64,000 nt of DNA from an uncultured Bacteroidales bacterium (GTDB lineage: Bacteria > Bacteroidota > Bacteroidia > Bacteroidales > UBA932): positions 28,057 to 92,056 of the forward strand of contig ONII01000019.1 in NCBI GenBank assembly GCA_900317845.1, read 5' to 3'. Within the stretch, counting starts at the first letter, position 1. Every line of letters starts with the position of its first letter. The notes under the pieces were generated by a model. The model saw only the letters and a list, made by a program, of their open reading frames with translations. It was not told the DNA's origin and made no database searches. A program made the position numbers and the translations under genes. Below are positions 8,222 through 15,801 of the stretch, in pieces.

Positions 8222-10141
8222 TTATCGCTGGAACTCCACCACCAATGTGCTTAAAGCGGGTACGGTGGTTTCGTCCGTAAGGGTCATATTCTCTCCGGTG
8301 AGGACATTGCGTCCTGCGCCCAGCCTGGCAGAAATCTCCTTGAAGCGCGTCCAAGGCACTTTCTGCTCCTGCTGGGAATTGTTGATGAACACAAAGACCA
8401 CTTCCTTGTCATTGTAACGGAAATAGCCGTAAGTGTTGTCCTGGGGAATGAAATGCAGGGTTTTTCCGGAATGGATCACCTCCTTGCCCTTGCGCCACTG
8501 GAACAGCGTACGGGCATAGTCGTGCAGGTCTTTTGCATGGGCCCATTCCTCGGTGGCCGATGCCTTCACGCGCCCCTCCTCGGTAAACAGGTTCACCTTG
8601 TCACCAGCCCAGCCTCCCGGGAAGTCCATCCGCAGGCGTCCGTCGTCGCGGCGGGGGTTGCCGATGGTGAACATCATCTCGTCCCCGTAGAAAAACTGGG
8701 GAATGCCCCGGAGGGTAGCCAGTAACGTGAAAGCGATCTTCATGCGGCGAGGGTCCTGTCCGTAAGTGTCGCCAATGCGGGCGATGTCGTGATTGGACAG
8801 GAAGATGAGCATGTGGCTCAGGTCATGGTAAATTCCGTCATGTGACAAGGCGGTGTACACGGCCGATATGTCGGCCCTGCGGCGGCTGCGTCCCTGGGCA
8901 GGGGCGCTTTCCTCGGGAATGGGGGCCGACAGGGCCTGCGAGATGGCACCCTGCAGCGGGAAATCCATGATGCTGGGCAGGTGGGAATTAAATCCATCCG
9001 TATTGGGGTTGTCTTTTTGCCAATAGGCGCAGAAGTCCGGGCTGGCGTGCCAGTTTTCACCCACGATGTTAAAGTTGGGATACTCGTCGGTCACGGCCTT
9101 GGCCCACTGGGACATCGGCACTTTTTCGTTGTAGAACCAGGTGTCCACCCGGAAGCCGTCCAGGCCGGAATATTCGATCCACCAAACGGCCCACTGCTGG
9201 AAGTACTTGAGCATGTAGGGGTTATCCAGGTTCATATCCGGCATTCCGCGGGAGAACCAGCCCTCCTCCATCACGGCCAGGTCGGCCTTGGAAGCGTTGG
9301 GATCCAGGGCCAGGGACATGGTGTGGTTGGAGTTCACGTAAGGCTCGTTCATGTGCACCCAGTCCTTGAACGGGAGGTCCTTCATCCACCAGTGTTCCGT
9401 GCTGGCGTGGTTGGTGACCACATCCATGACAATCTTAATGCCCTTGGCATGGGCCGCCTCCACCAACTCCTTATACTTCTCATTGGTTCCGTAACGGGGG
9501 TCGATGTGATAATAGTCGGAGCAGGCATAGCCGTGATAGGAGCCGTGACGGGCGTTGTCCCCCAGCAGCGGCGTGCTCCAGAGGGCCGTAGCGCCCAGGT
9601 CGGCAATGTAATCCAGATGGTCGATGATACCCTGCACGTCGCCGCCGTGGCGGCCCATGGGTTGCTGCCGGTTGGCCTTTTCGTCCGTATCGGGCGTAGA
9701 GTCGATGGAAGGGTCTCCATCGGCAAAACGGTCGGGGACGATGAGGTAGATCAGGTCAGCGGTAGTGAAGCTCCCCCGCTGGGCGCTTCCTTTGGCCCGC
9801 TCGTAAATCTGGTATGGATAGCGTACGGTGATGCCGTCTTTCTTGAAAACGAAGGTATAGGTGTCCGGCTGGGCCTTGGCATCAATCTGCAGGTCGATGA
9901 AGAGGTAATTGGGACTGTCGGCCTTGTGCAGGGCCTTGATGGACACGCCGGCGGCTCCTTCCAGGGAGACATCAGCCTGGCTGATGTCCTGTCCGTGCAC
10001 CAGCAGCTGCAGCTCGGTGTTCATTCCGGTCCACCAGCAAAGAGGTTCTACCTGCTGGATTACCTTCTGGGCGTTCAGGGCCGTAACGGAACAAAGGATG
10101 CCGCAAACCAGCGCCAGGTATTTTTTAGCAATGCTTTTCAT
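8222..10141 (-). CDS. susA: SusA-like neopullulanase/cyclomaltodextrinase, GH13
   Basis: The protein is 639 aa with a signal peptide ending near residue 24 (LNAQ). Residues 25-115 look like the N-terminal beta-sandwich of cyclomaltodextrinases. The GH13 barrel follows: DVVTNH (about 240), the nucleophile in GFRVDTW (Asp 333), the acid/base in VGENWH (Glu 362) and the transition-state Asp in FLSNHD (452). The likely role is periplasmic hydrolysis of maltooligosaccharides or pullulan fragments imported by SusC/SusD. It is the last gene of the susC operon (3-bp gap from the upstream GH13 gene) and is followed by a terminator. The family is sure; the exact substrate is inferred from context. Confidence 0.92.
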   Translation of the reverse strand: MKSIAKKYLALVCGILCSVTALNAQKVIQQVEPLCWWTGMNTELQLLVHGQDISQADVSLEGAAGVSIKALHKADSPNYLFIDLQIDAKAQPDTYTFVFKKDGITVRYPYQIYERAKGSAQRGSFTTADLIYLIVPDRFADGDPSIDSTPDTDEKANRQQPMGRHGGDVQGIIDHLDYIADLGATALWSTPLLGDNARHGSYHGYACSDYYHIDPRYGTNEKYKELVEAAHAKGIKIVMDVVTNHASTEHWWMKDLPFKDWVHMNEPYVNSNHTMSLALDPNASKADLAVMEEGWFSRGMPDMNLDNPYMLKYFQQWAVWWIEYSGLDGFRVDTWFYNEKVPMSQWAKAVTDEYPNFNIVGENWHASPDFCAYWQKDNPNTDGFNSHLPSIMDFPLQGAISQALSAPIPEESAPAQGRSRRRADISAVYTALSHDGIYHDLSHMLIFLSNHDIARIGDTYGQDPRRMKIAFTLLATLRGIPQFFYGDEMMFTIGNPRRDDGRLRMDFPGGWAGDKVNLFTEEGRVKASATEEWAHAKDLHDYARTLFQWRKGKEVIHSGKTLHFIPQDNTYGYFRYNDKEVVFVFINNSQQEQKVPWTRFKEISARLGAGRNVLTGENMTLTDETTVPALSTLVVEFQR

Positions 10142-10144
10142 GGC

Positions 10145-11497
10145 TTATTTCCAGATTTGGAACTGATAGGCACTGAATTTCTGGGAGGTGGGGACACCGT
10201 TCTTGCCGGAAACGGGTTCCGGGAAGTACGCATCCACTTCGCTTCCGCTTACGTTGACAGCCACCAGGCCGCCGTTTTCATAGAGGACAAACAAGACGCG
10301 GCCGCTTTCGTACAGCTTGCAAGCGCCTTTCCGGTTCAGTTTGGAAACCGCCTGCATGGCCGCCTGGTATTTCTGGGTGAACTCAGGCATGGCGTTCCAG
10401 TTGAACGTTTGCGTGTTGAAGAAGTTGATGGTCTTGTTGTTACCAGCTTCCTGGCAACCGTAAATCATGGAGGAGCCATTGAGGCTGGCCATCAGGACAT
10501 AGGCGGCCAGGCTGCCGTCCAGGCTCTTGAACTGCCCGGCGGGCGTGGCCTCTGTGGCGTCATCGTGGTTGGTGATGAAATAAAGCTTGGTCTTGGGGGC
10601 GGGCGCTTTGTCCTGATCTCCCTTGTACCAAGTGGCGAAATTACTCAGGGATCCGCCACCCACCAAACTAATAACCTGGCGCTTCATGGCACGGTCGAAG
10701 ATAATGTCAAAGCCATTGTCGAACATACGGTCGAAGTCGCTTTCGGCCAGCATCACAAAGCCCGGTTTCAGTTCCTTGAGTTTGCCGATCGCCTCCTTCC
10801 AGAAGTCGTCCCGCACGCCGTGGGCATAGTCGCAGCGATAACCGTCGATACCCACTTCCGTCACCCAATATTCCAGGGCGTCTTCCATGGCGGCCCACAG
10901 TTCCTTCTTACCGTAGTCCAGCTGGGCCACGTCTTTCCATTCCCCGTCCTTGGTGGGCCAGGCGATGCTGCCATCGGCCTTATGCTCATACCACTCCGGG
11001 TGTTCCGTAATCCAGACGTTGTCCCAGGAAGTATGATTGGCCACCCAGTCGAACATCACCTTCATGCCTTTTGCATGGGCGGCGTTCACCAGGGCCTTAA
11101 GCTCGTCCAGAGTACCGTAACTGCTGTTCACCTCCTTGAAATTCTTGATGCAGTAAGGAGAGCCTATAGCCTTCTCCTTGCCTTCCGCATAGATGGGCAT
11201 CAGGTAGAAGAAGTCCGTTCCCAGGGCTTTGATGTCGTCCAGACGCTCCTGGATTTTGCCAAAAGCGCCGCTGTTGCCATACAGTTTGGGATTGACCTGG
11301 TAAATCTGCCAATGGTCACGTGCAGTGGCGGGCAGGGAAAGGATTTCCTTGGCGTAATTGCCGACAACGGGAAGGGTTTCTTCCCCACCGCCGGAACCGC
11401 CGGAGGGAATGATTTTGGCTTCCATGGGCTTGCTACAAGCACAGGCAGTGGCCAGCACAATGATAGAAGCAAGAATGGCGAATCTATTCTGTTTCAT
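10145..11497 (-). CDS. Surface alpha-amylase lipoprotein, GH13 (SusG-like)
   Basis: The protein is 450 aa from the ATG at 11497; a TTG two codons upstream is a less likely start. The N-terminus (SIIVLATACACS) has a lipobox and is followed by a Gly-rich linker, suggesting a lipid-anchored enzyme. GH13 motifs are FDWVANH, the nucleophile in GYRCDYAHG (Asp 223), the acid/base in LAESD (Glu 252) and FITNHDD (Asp 312). In the Sus paradigm such an enzyme cuts starch at the cell surface so that SusC/D can import the pieces. No separate carbohydrate-binding module is present in this protein; the binding modules are concentrated in the neighbouring lipoprotein. Confidence 0.9.
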   Translation of the reverse strand: MKQNRFAILASIIVLATACACSKPMEAKIIPSGGSGGGEETLPVVGNYAKEILSLPATARDHWQIYQVNPKLYGNSGAFGKIQERLDDIKALGTDFFYLMPIYAEGKEKAIGSPYCIKNFKEVNSSYGTLDELKALVNAAHAKGMKVMFDWVANHTSWDNVWITEHPEWYEHKADGSIAWPTKDGEWKDVAQLDYGKKELWAAMEDALEYWVTEVGIDGYRCDYAHGVRDDFWKEAIGKLKELKPGFVMLAESDFDRMFDNGFDIIFDRAMKRQVISLVGGGSLSNFATWYKGDQDKAPAPKTKLYFITNHDDATEATPAGQFKSLDGSLAAYVLMASLNGSSMIYGCQEAGNNKTINFFNTQTFNWNAMPEFTQKYQAAMQAVSKLNRKGACKLYESGRVLFVLYENGGLVAVNVSGSEVDAYFPEPVSGKNGVPTSQKFSAYQFQIWK

Positions 11498-11505
11498 AAG
11501 CAAAA

Positions 11506-11550
11506 GGTTTGGCAGGCCGGCGTCCGGTCAGGGGCGCCGACCCGAAAAGT
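11506..11550 (-). other. Intercistronic stem-loop element in the sus operon
   Basis: Between the SusE/F-like stop and the SusG-like start, the minus strand carries CTGACCGG-ACG-CCGGC, a short GC hairpin. The plus-strand pattern TTGGCA..CCGG..GTCCGG.TCAG resembles the gaps at 56587-56630 and 58776-58825. Confidence 0.5.
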
Positions 11551-11553
11551 TAA

Positions 11554-13995
11554 CTAGAAGACATTGACACCGGTAGCCGTCACCTTCAGGTAGTAAGCAT
11601 TCCGCTCATACTTGAGGGCATAGTCGGGCAACTGGGTGCCGCCGCCGTTGTTGTTGAAGATGAGATTCTCGGAGTTGCCGATAGCGTCCATCACTACAAA
11701 CGCCTTGGTATTGATCTCGTTGACAGTGGCGGTGCCGCTCACCGGTATGCCGGGCCAGCCGCCGCCCAGGTTGTTCACATCGCCCCACATATACAGGGTG
11801 ATGGCTTCCCAGCCGGTCTGGTCATCGACAAATACCACGGAAGCGGTAGGATTGTCGATAGGAGTCACCCCTGTATCGGTAACAGTCAGGAAATACTCAT
11901 TCTGTTCGAACTTGAGGGCATAGTCGGCCAACTGGGTGCCGCCGCCGTTGTTGTTGAAAATGAGGCTTTGGGAGAGTCCAAGGGCATCCTCATAGAAGAA
12001 CACCTTGTAATCGGTTTCGCCGATAGTAATGATGCCGCCGGGCTGTGCACCGGGCCAGCCGCCACCCAGGTTGTTCACGTTACCCCACTGGTACAGGGCG
12101 ATGGCGTCCCAACTGGTCTGGTCATCCACGAAGATGGCTATACGCTTCTTGTCAGCGCCGCGGGGGTTACCATCCACGGGGCCAAGCGAGTAGCTGGCGT
12201 TGATGGTCAGGAAGATTTCATCCTCCGGAACGGTGATGGCAAAGTCCTCCAGCTGCTTTCCGCCACCATTGTTGTTCACAATGAGGTTGATTACCTTGCC
12301 AGCCATATCGGCCGTGAGGCCGAAGACCAGGTATTCTACATCACCGACGGTTTCCACGTTGATGGGCGTGGCACCGGGCCAGCTACCGAAGGCTTCTGCG
12401 TCACCATAAGCATACAGAGCAATCTCTTCCCAGTCGGTCTTGTTCTGGATATAAATCCGGATGTCCGCCTGGGTAGGATCGATAACGGTTGCGACAATAT
12501 TTCCCGCACCGTCATCGGCCAGCTGGACGAATTGGACCTCTTCCAAGATGAGGGCCAGGTCGCCCGTCTGGGAGCCAGCACCATTGTTGTTGAAGATGAG
12601 GTTCTCGGAGCGTCCCAGGGCGTCCTTGAGCTCGAACACCTTATAGACTACCGTACCCACCTTCTGGGTTCCGGCCGGGGCAATGCCGGGCCAGCCACCA
12701 CAGAGGTCTTCACCGGCGACGTTCTTGTCACCCCAGGTATACAGGGCCAGTTCATCCCATCCGCTCAGATCCTGGACAAAGACAACCACGTCCTCCTTAG
12801 GTTGCTCGGGTTGGGGTTCGGGACCGGGGCCGGGATCTACACTGCCACCGCCGCCGCCAGGGCCATCCAGCAGCGTAGCGCCATCGGCCGTCACCTGGAA
12901 GAAGTAGTCCTTGACGCCTTCCTCGAAGGTAATGTTGTAGTCGGCCAGCTGGGTGCCACCGCCGTTGTTGTTGAAGATGAGGTTCTGGGCGAGGCCGAAA
13001 ATGTCGTCTCCATACTCGAAGTACTTGTACTCGATGCCGGCGAGGGTCTCGCTGCCAGCCACCTGTGCGCCGGGCCAGTCGCCGCCGAAGTTGTTCACGT
13101 CACCCCACTGGTACAGGGCAATCTCGTCCCAACCGGTCTGGTCGTCCACCCACACGCGTACGCCGTCGTGGTCGGGGATGACCACAGCGCCACCTTCTGC
13201 CGGGTTCGGGGCTTCGGACACGCCGTCGGCCGTCACCAGGAAGAAATAATCCTGGACACCCTCTGCGAAGGTGACGTTGTAGTCGGCCAGCTGCGTACCG
13301 CCGTTGTTGTTGTTGAAGATGAGGTTCTGGGAAAGGCCGAAAATTTCGTCGCCGTACTCGAAGTACTTGTACTCCTGACCGTCAGCGGTCCAGGTGCCGG
13401 CCACTGCTGCGCCGGGCCAGTCGCCGCCCAGGTTGTTCACGTCACCCCACTGGTACAGGGCGATGGCGTCCCAACCGGTCTGGTCGATGATGTAGATACG
13501 TACACCATCGTGCTCAGGCAGCACAATCTTGCCTTCGTCGGGATCGACAGGCAGGAAGTATTTCTCCCACTTGTCGGCATAGACGTTAGCCCATTGGCCG
13601 GCGCCGATGGTGAGGGTGTGTGAAACGGCCTCGTTGCGCGAGGAACGCTCATAACCCTGCTCTACATTATAAAAGGTAAAGCCGTCGGCCAGGGTTTTTC
13701 CGCCCTGGAACTGAGCGGGATCCAGATAGATACCCCACTTAGAGGTAATGGTCTCGGAGTGAGTCATCAGGTAAGAGGCGTTGCCGATGGCCGCTTCGCC
13801 GCCATTGAAGGCGCCTACGATGTAGATTTCATCCGTGGAGGCACTCGCCTGCGGCATGATAACCTCCAGCAGGATCTTATCACTTAGGGTCTTGAAGGCC
13901 TGCTGCTCGTGCGCGAAGTCAACGGGCTCCGTCTTTGCGCAGGAGGCGGCAAGGGCCAGGACCGGAAGTATCAGGTATGTAAAAAATCTTTTCAT
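11554..13995 (-). CDS. SusE/SusF-type surface lipoprotein with six CBM26-like starch-binding modules
   Basis: The protein is 813 aa and a lipoprotein (LALAASC, Cys 19). An N-terminal domain (20-150) is followed by six homologous modules at about 165-256, 279-372, 403-492, 512-602, 619-710 and 719-813. Each has the pattern DQTGW..IALYQWGD..N..GG.WPG, then ENLIFNNNGGGTQ and ..YFLTV, as in starch-binding CBM26-type folds with aromatic binding residues. A Pro/Gly linker (380-400) separates modules 2 and 3. SusE and SusF of Bacteroides carry two or three binding modules, so six is an expansion. The role is to hold starch at the cell surface for the amylase and SusCD. Modules 1, 2, 5 and 6 are close at DNA level, which points to recent tandem duplication. 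The stop of susD is 2 bp away. Confidence 0.85.
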   Translation of the reverse strand: MKRFFTYLILPVLALAASCAKTEPVDFAHEQQAFKTLSDKILLEVIMPQASASTDEIYIVGAFNGGEAAIGNASYLMTHSETITSKWGIYLDPAQFQGGKTLADGFTFYNVEQGYERSSRNEAVSHTLTIGAGQWANVYADKWEKYFLPVDPDEGKIVLPEHDGVRIYIIDQTGWDAIALYQWGDVNNLGGDWPGAAVAGTWTADGQEYKYFEYGDEIFGLSQNLIFNNNNGGTQLADYNVTFAEGVQDYFFLVTADGVSEAPNPAEGGAVVIPDHDGVRVWVDDQTGWDEIALYQWGDVNNFGGDWPGAQVAGSETLAGIEYKYFEYGDDIFGLAQNLIFNNNGGGTQLADYNITFEEGVKDYFFQVTADGATLLDGPGGGGGSVDPGPGPEPQPEQPKEDVVVFVQDLSGWDELALYTWGDKNVAGEDLCGGWPGIAPAGTQKVGTVVYKVFELKDALGRSENLIFNNNGAGSQTGDLALILEEVQFVQLADDGAGNIVATVIDPTQADIRIYIQNKTDWEEIALYAYGDAEAFGSWPGATPINVETVGDVEYLVFGLTADMAGKVINLIVNNNGGGKQLEDFAITVPEDEIFLTINASYSLGPVDGNPRGADKKRIAIFVDDQTSWDAIALYQWGNVNNLGGGWPGAQPGGIITIGETDYKVFFYEDALGLSQSLIFNNNGGGTQLADYALKFEQNEYFLTVTDTGVTPIDNPTASVVFVDDQTGWEAITLYMWGDVNNLGGGWPGIPVSGTATVNEINTKAFVVMDAIGNSENLIFNNNGGGTQLPDYALKYERNAYYLKVTATGVNVF

Positions 13996-13997
13996 GA

Positions 13998-15218
13998 CTA
14001 TTTGGCTACATAGTTAGGATTCTGTACAAGGCCCGGATTCACGGTAAGCGCAGCTTCCGGGAGCGGGAACCATTCATATTTGCGGTCGCGCTTGGCGGGA
14101 TAGGAGTCATCACCCTCGCCACGGCCGAAGAACCACCACTGGCCCTGGGTGAACTTGTCGAAGCGACGGAGGTCGGTGCGGCGACGGCGTCCCTCGCAAA
14201 GGAACTCCTTGCCCCACTCGTTCAGCATCCAGTCTTCGTCGAAGGCGGTGAAACCGGGACCGGGTTCATCCTTCTTGGTGTTCCAGTCGGCGGCGCTGAA
14301 ATAACGCTTGCGCACCTGGTTCACCAGATCCTTGGCACCGGCGCTGTCACCGGCGCGGAGCTTGCACTCGGCCAGCATGTAGTAAACCTCTGCCAGGCGG
14401 AATTCCACCTCGTCGATGTCGCGGAAGTCTACGCCGCAGACGTCAGGAAGCACGGGATAACGTACCAGGCGGTAGCCCGAGTTGGTTTCACCCCAGTGCG
14501 GGGACATCACGGGAGCCAGGTCGCGGCCCTTGTTCTGGAAGGTACCCACCTGGTCCACATAGACCAGATCCTGGCCCTCGCGGTCGGCGTCGGCAGGAAG
14601 GGCGGCACCAGTGTAGTAGTCCACCTGGGGACCCAGGAGGAAGAGGCCTTCCCAATTGCCGTCGGTATCGGCATGATAAGCCTTCTTACGGATATCCTTG
14701 TCGTCAAACCTATCCCAAACGGCACCCAGTTTGTCGCCGTAGTCGAAGATGAAGGACTTGCCGCCGGTGTCGGTACCGCCGGTAGGAAGCACCGTACCGG
14801 TATTGTCGTGGGACGGGGCAATAATCACGCAGTTCCATCGACCCTGGTCGTTGTTGGAGCCAAAGATGGACTCCGGATCACCGAAGGCGTTGTAGGGGAA
14901 GAAGGTGACGTCGCGGCAGTTGTAAGCGTTGCCATGGGACTTGCCATATTCTGAAGCCAGTGCGAACACAACCTCGGGGCAGCTGACATTGGTAATGTTG
15001 TAGATGTCCCGGAAGTCGCCGGCCAGGCTGTAGTTGCCAAAATCGCCGTTCAGGATGCTCTGGCACAGGGTGGCAGCCTCGGCATAGTGGTTTTCCTTGA
15101 TGAAAACCTCGGCGTTGAACAGCAGACGGGCCTTGAGCATACGGTTGGCGGCCTGGTTCATGCGGTTCACGTTCTGTACGGGAAGGTTCTCCAGGCTGGC
15201 ATCCAGCTCGTCAATCAT
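13998..15218 (-). CDS. susD: SusD-like starch-binding lipoprotein, C-terminal part (gene split by frameshift)
   Basis: This is the downstream 406 residues of a SusD protein: TPR-rich middle (AANRMLKARLLFNAEVF) and the typical SusD C-terminus with FRLAEVYYMLAECKLRAGD, VRKRYFSAADW, a GKEFLCEGRRRRTDLRRF segment and YEWFPLP. The reading frame continues upstream of the internal ATG at 15218 without that Met being a plausible start, since its natural N-terminus lies in the other frame (15211-15789). One extra C in the run at about 15260-15275 would explain the break. SusD caps the SusC channel and delivers oligosaccharides. Confidence 0.85.
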   Translation of the reverse strand: MIDELDASLENLPVQNVNRMNQAANRMLKARLLFNAEVFIKENHYAEAATLCQSILNGDFGNYSLAGDFRDIYNITNVSCPEVVFALASEYGKSHGNAYNCRDVTFFPYNAFGDPESIFGSNNDQGRWNCVIIAPSHDNTGTVLPTGGTDTGGKSFIFDYGDKLGAVWDRFDDKDIRKKAYHADTDGNWEGLFLLGPQVDYYTGAALPADADREGQDLVYVDQVGTFQNKGRDLAPVMSPHWGETNSGYRLVRYPVLPDVCGVDFRDIDEVEFRLAEVYYMLAECKLRAGDSAGAKDLVNQVRKRYFSAADWNTKKDEPGPGFTAFDEDWMLNEWGKEFLCEGRRRRTDLRRFDKFTQGQWWFFGRGEGDDSYPAKRDRKYEWFPLPEAALTVNPGLVQNPNYVAK

Positions 15219-15789
15219 GAACTGCCAGATTTTCTTGCAGGAAGTGTCGAAGTCGGGATCCCGGGGAGGTCACCTCCGTGTTCAGCGGCAAGGCGCCGCC
15301 CCATACTTCGAAGAGGTTGTAGTAGCACCAGGCGCGCAGGGTCTTCATCTCGTCGATGTACCGGGCCGCCTTCTCCTGGGTGACGCCGATGGCGGCAAGG
15401 TCAATGGTCTGCAGGTCGTGGATGATGCTGTTGCATTCGCCGATAGCGCCCCAGGTGTTGTTCCAGGCGTTCCTGATAATGACTGATTCCGAAGTCCAGG
15501 TGTGCGATGACAGCACGAACTTTTCGGCATTGTCCCAGCCCCACTGGCCGCCGTTCCAGACGCGCCAGGCAATCTGGTCGGCCGAGAACTCGTTCAGGTA
15601 GAAGAAATACTCGCCGAAGGAACCTTCCGCCGTGTAATACACAGAGGCGATAGCACCTTTCACACTGCCTTCGTTCTGGTAGAAATTTTCTTTCTCAATG
15701 CGGTTGAAGGCTTGCTCGGTGAGGTCGAAGCAGGCGGTAAGGCTAACAGCGGCAACCGCCATAATAAGGGTATTGAATATCTTTTTCAT
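15211..15789 (-). CDS. susD: SusD-like lipoprotein, N-terminal part (gene split by frameshift)
   Basis: The first 175 or so residues are a normal SusD start: the lipoprotein signal MKKIFNTLIMAVAAVSLTAC, FNRIEKENFYQNEGSVKGAI, SSHTWTSES and LRAWCYYNLFEVWGGALPLNTEVTS. After TS the frame runs into unrelated residues and a stop. Skipping one base in the CCCC run restores RDPDFDTSCKKIW and joins the second part exactly. Together they would give about 596 aa, the right size for SusD. This is either a sequencing error or a recent inactivating mutation. It lies 12 bp after the susC stop, in the same operon. Confidence 0.85.
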   Translation of the reverse strand: MKKIFNTLIMAVAAVSLTACFDLTEQAFNRIEKENFYQNEGSVKGAIASVYYTAEGSFGEYFFYLNEFSADQIAWRVWNGGQWGWDNAEKFVLSSHTWTSESVIIRNAWNNTWGAIGECNSIIHDLQTIDLAAIGVTQEKAARYIDEMKTLRAWCYYNLFEVWGGALPLNTEVTSPGSRLRHFLQENLAVHD

Positions 15790-15801
15790 AAGGCAGTCCG
15801 A

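Noticed and set aside
8981-11557. 858-codon plus-strand frame opposite the two GH13 genes
   Set aside because: Mirrors conserved GH13 codons; composition (Val, His, Gly, Gln) is typical of antisense frames.
11640-13330. Regular DNA repeats that might suggest a CRISPR array
   Set aside because: Spacing is about 300 bp and the units encode the six starch-binding modules; no short direct repeats with unique spacers and no cas genes are present.
15250-15280. Programmed +1 frameshift in susD
   Set aside because: A CCC-C slip site exists, but SusD genes are not known to use frameshifting and no stimulatory structure is evident; an indel error or mutation is simpler.
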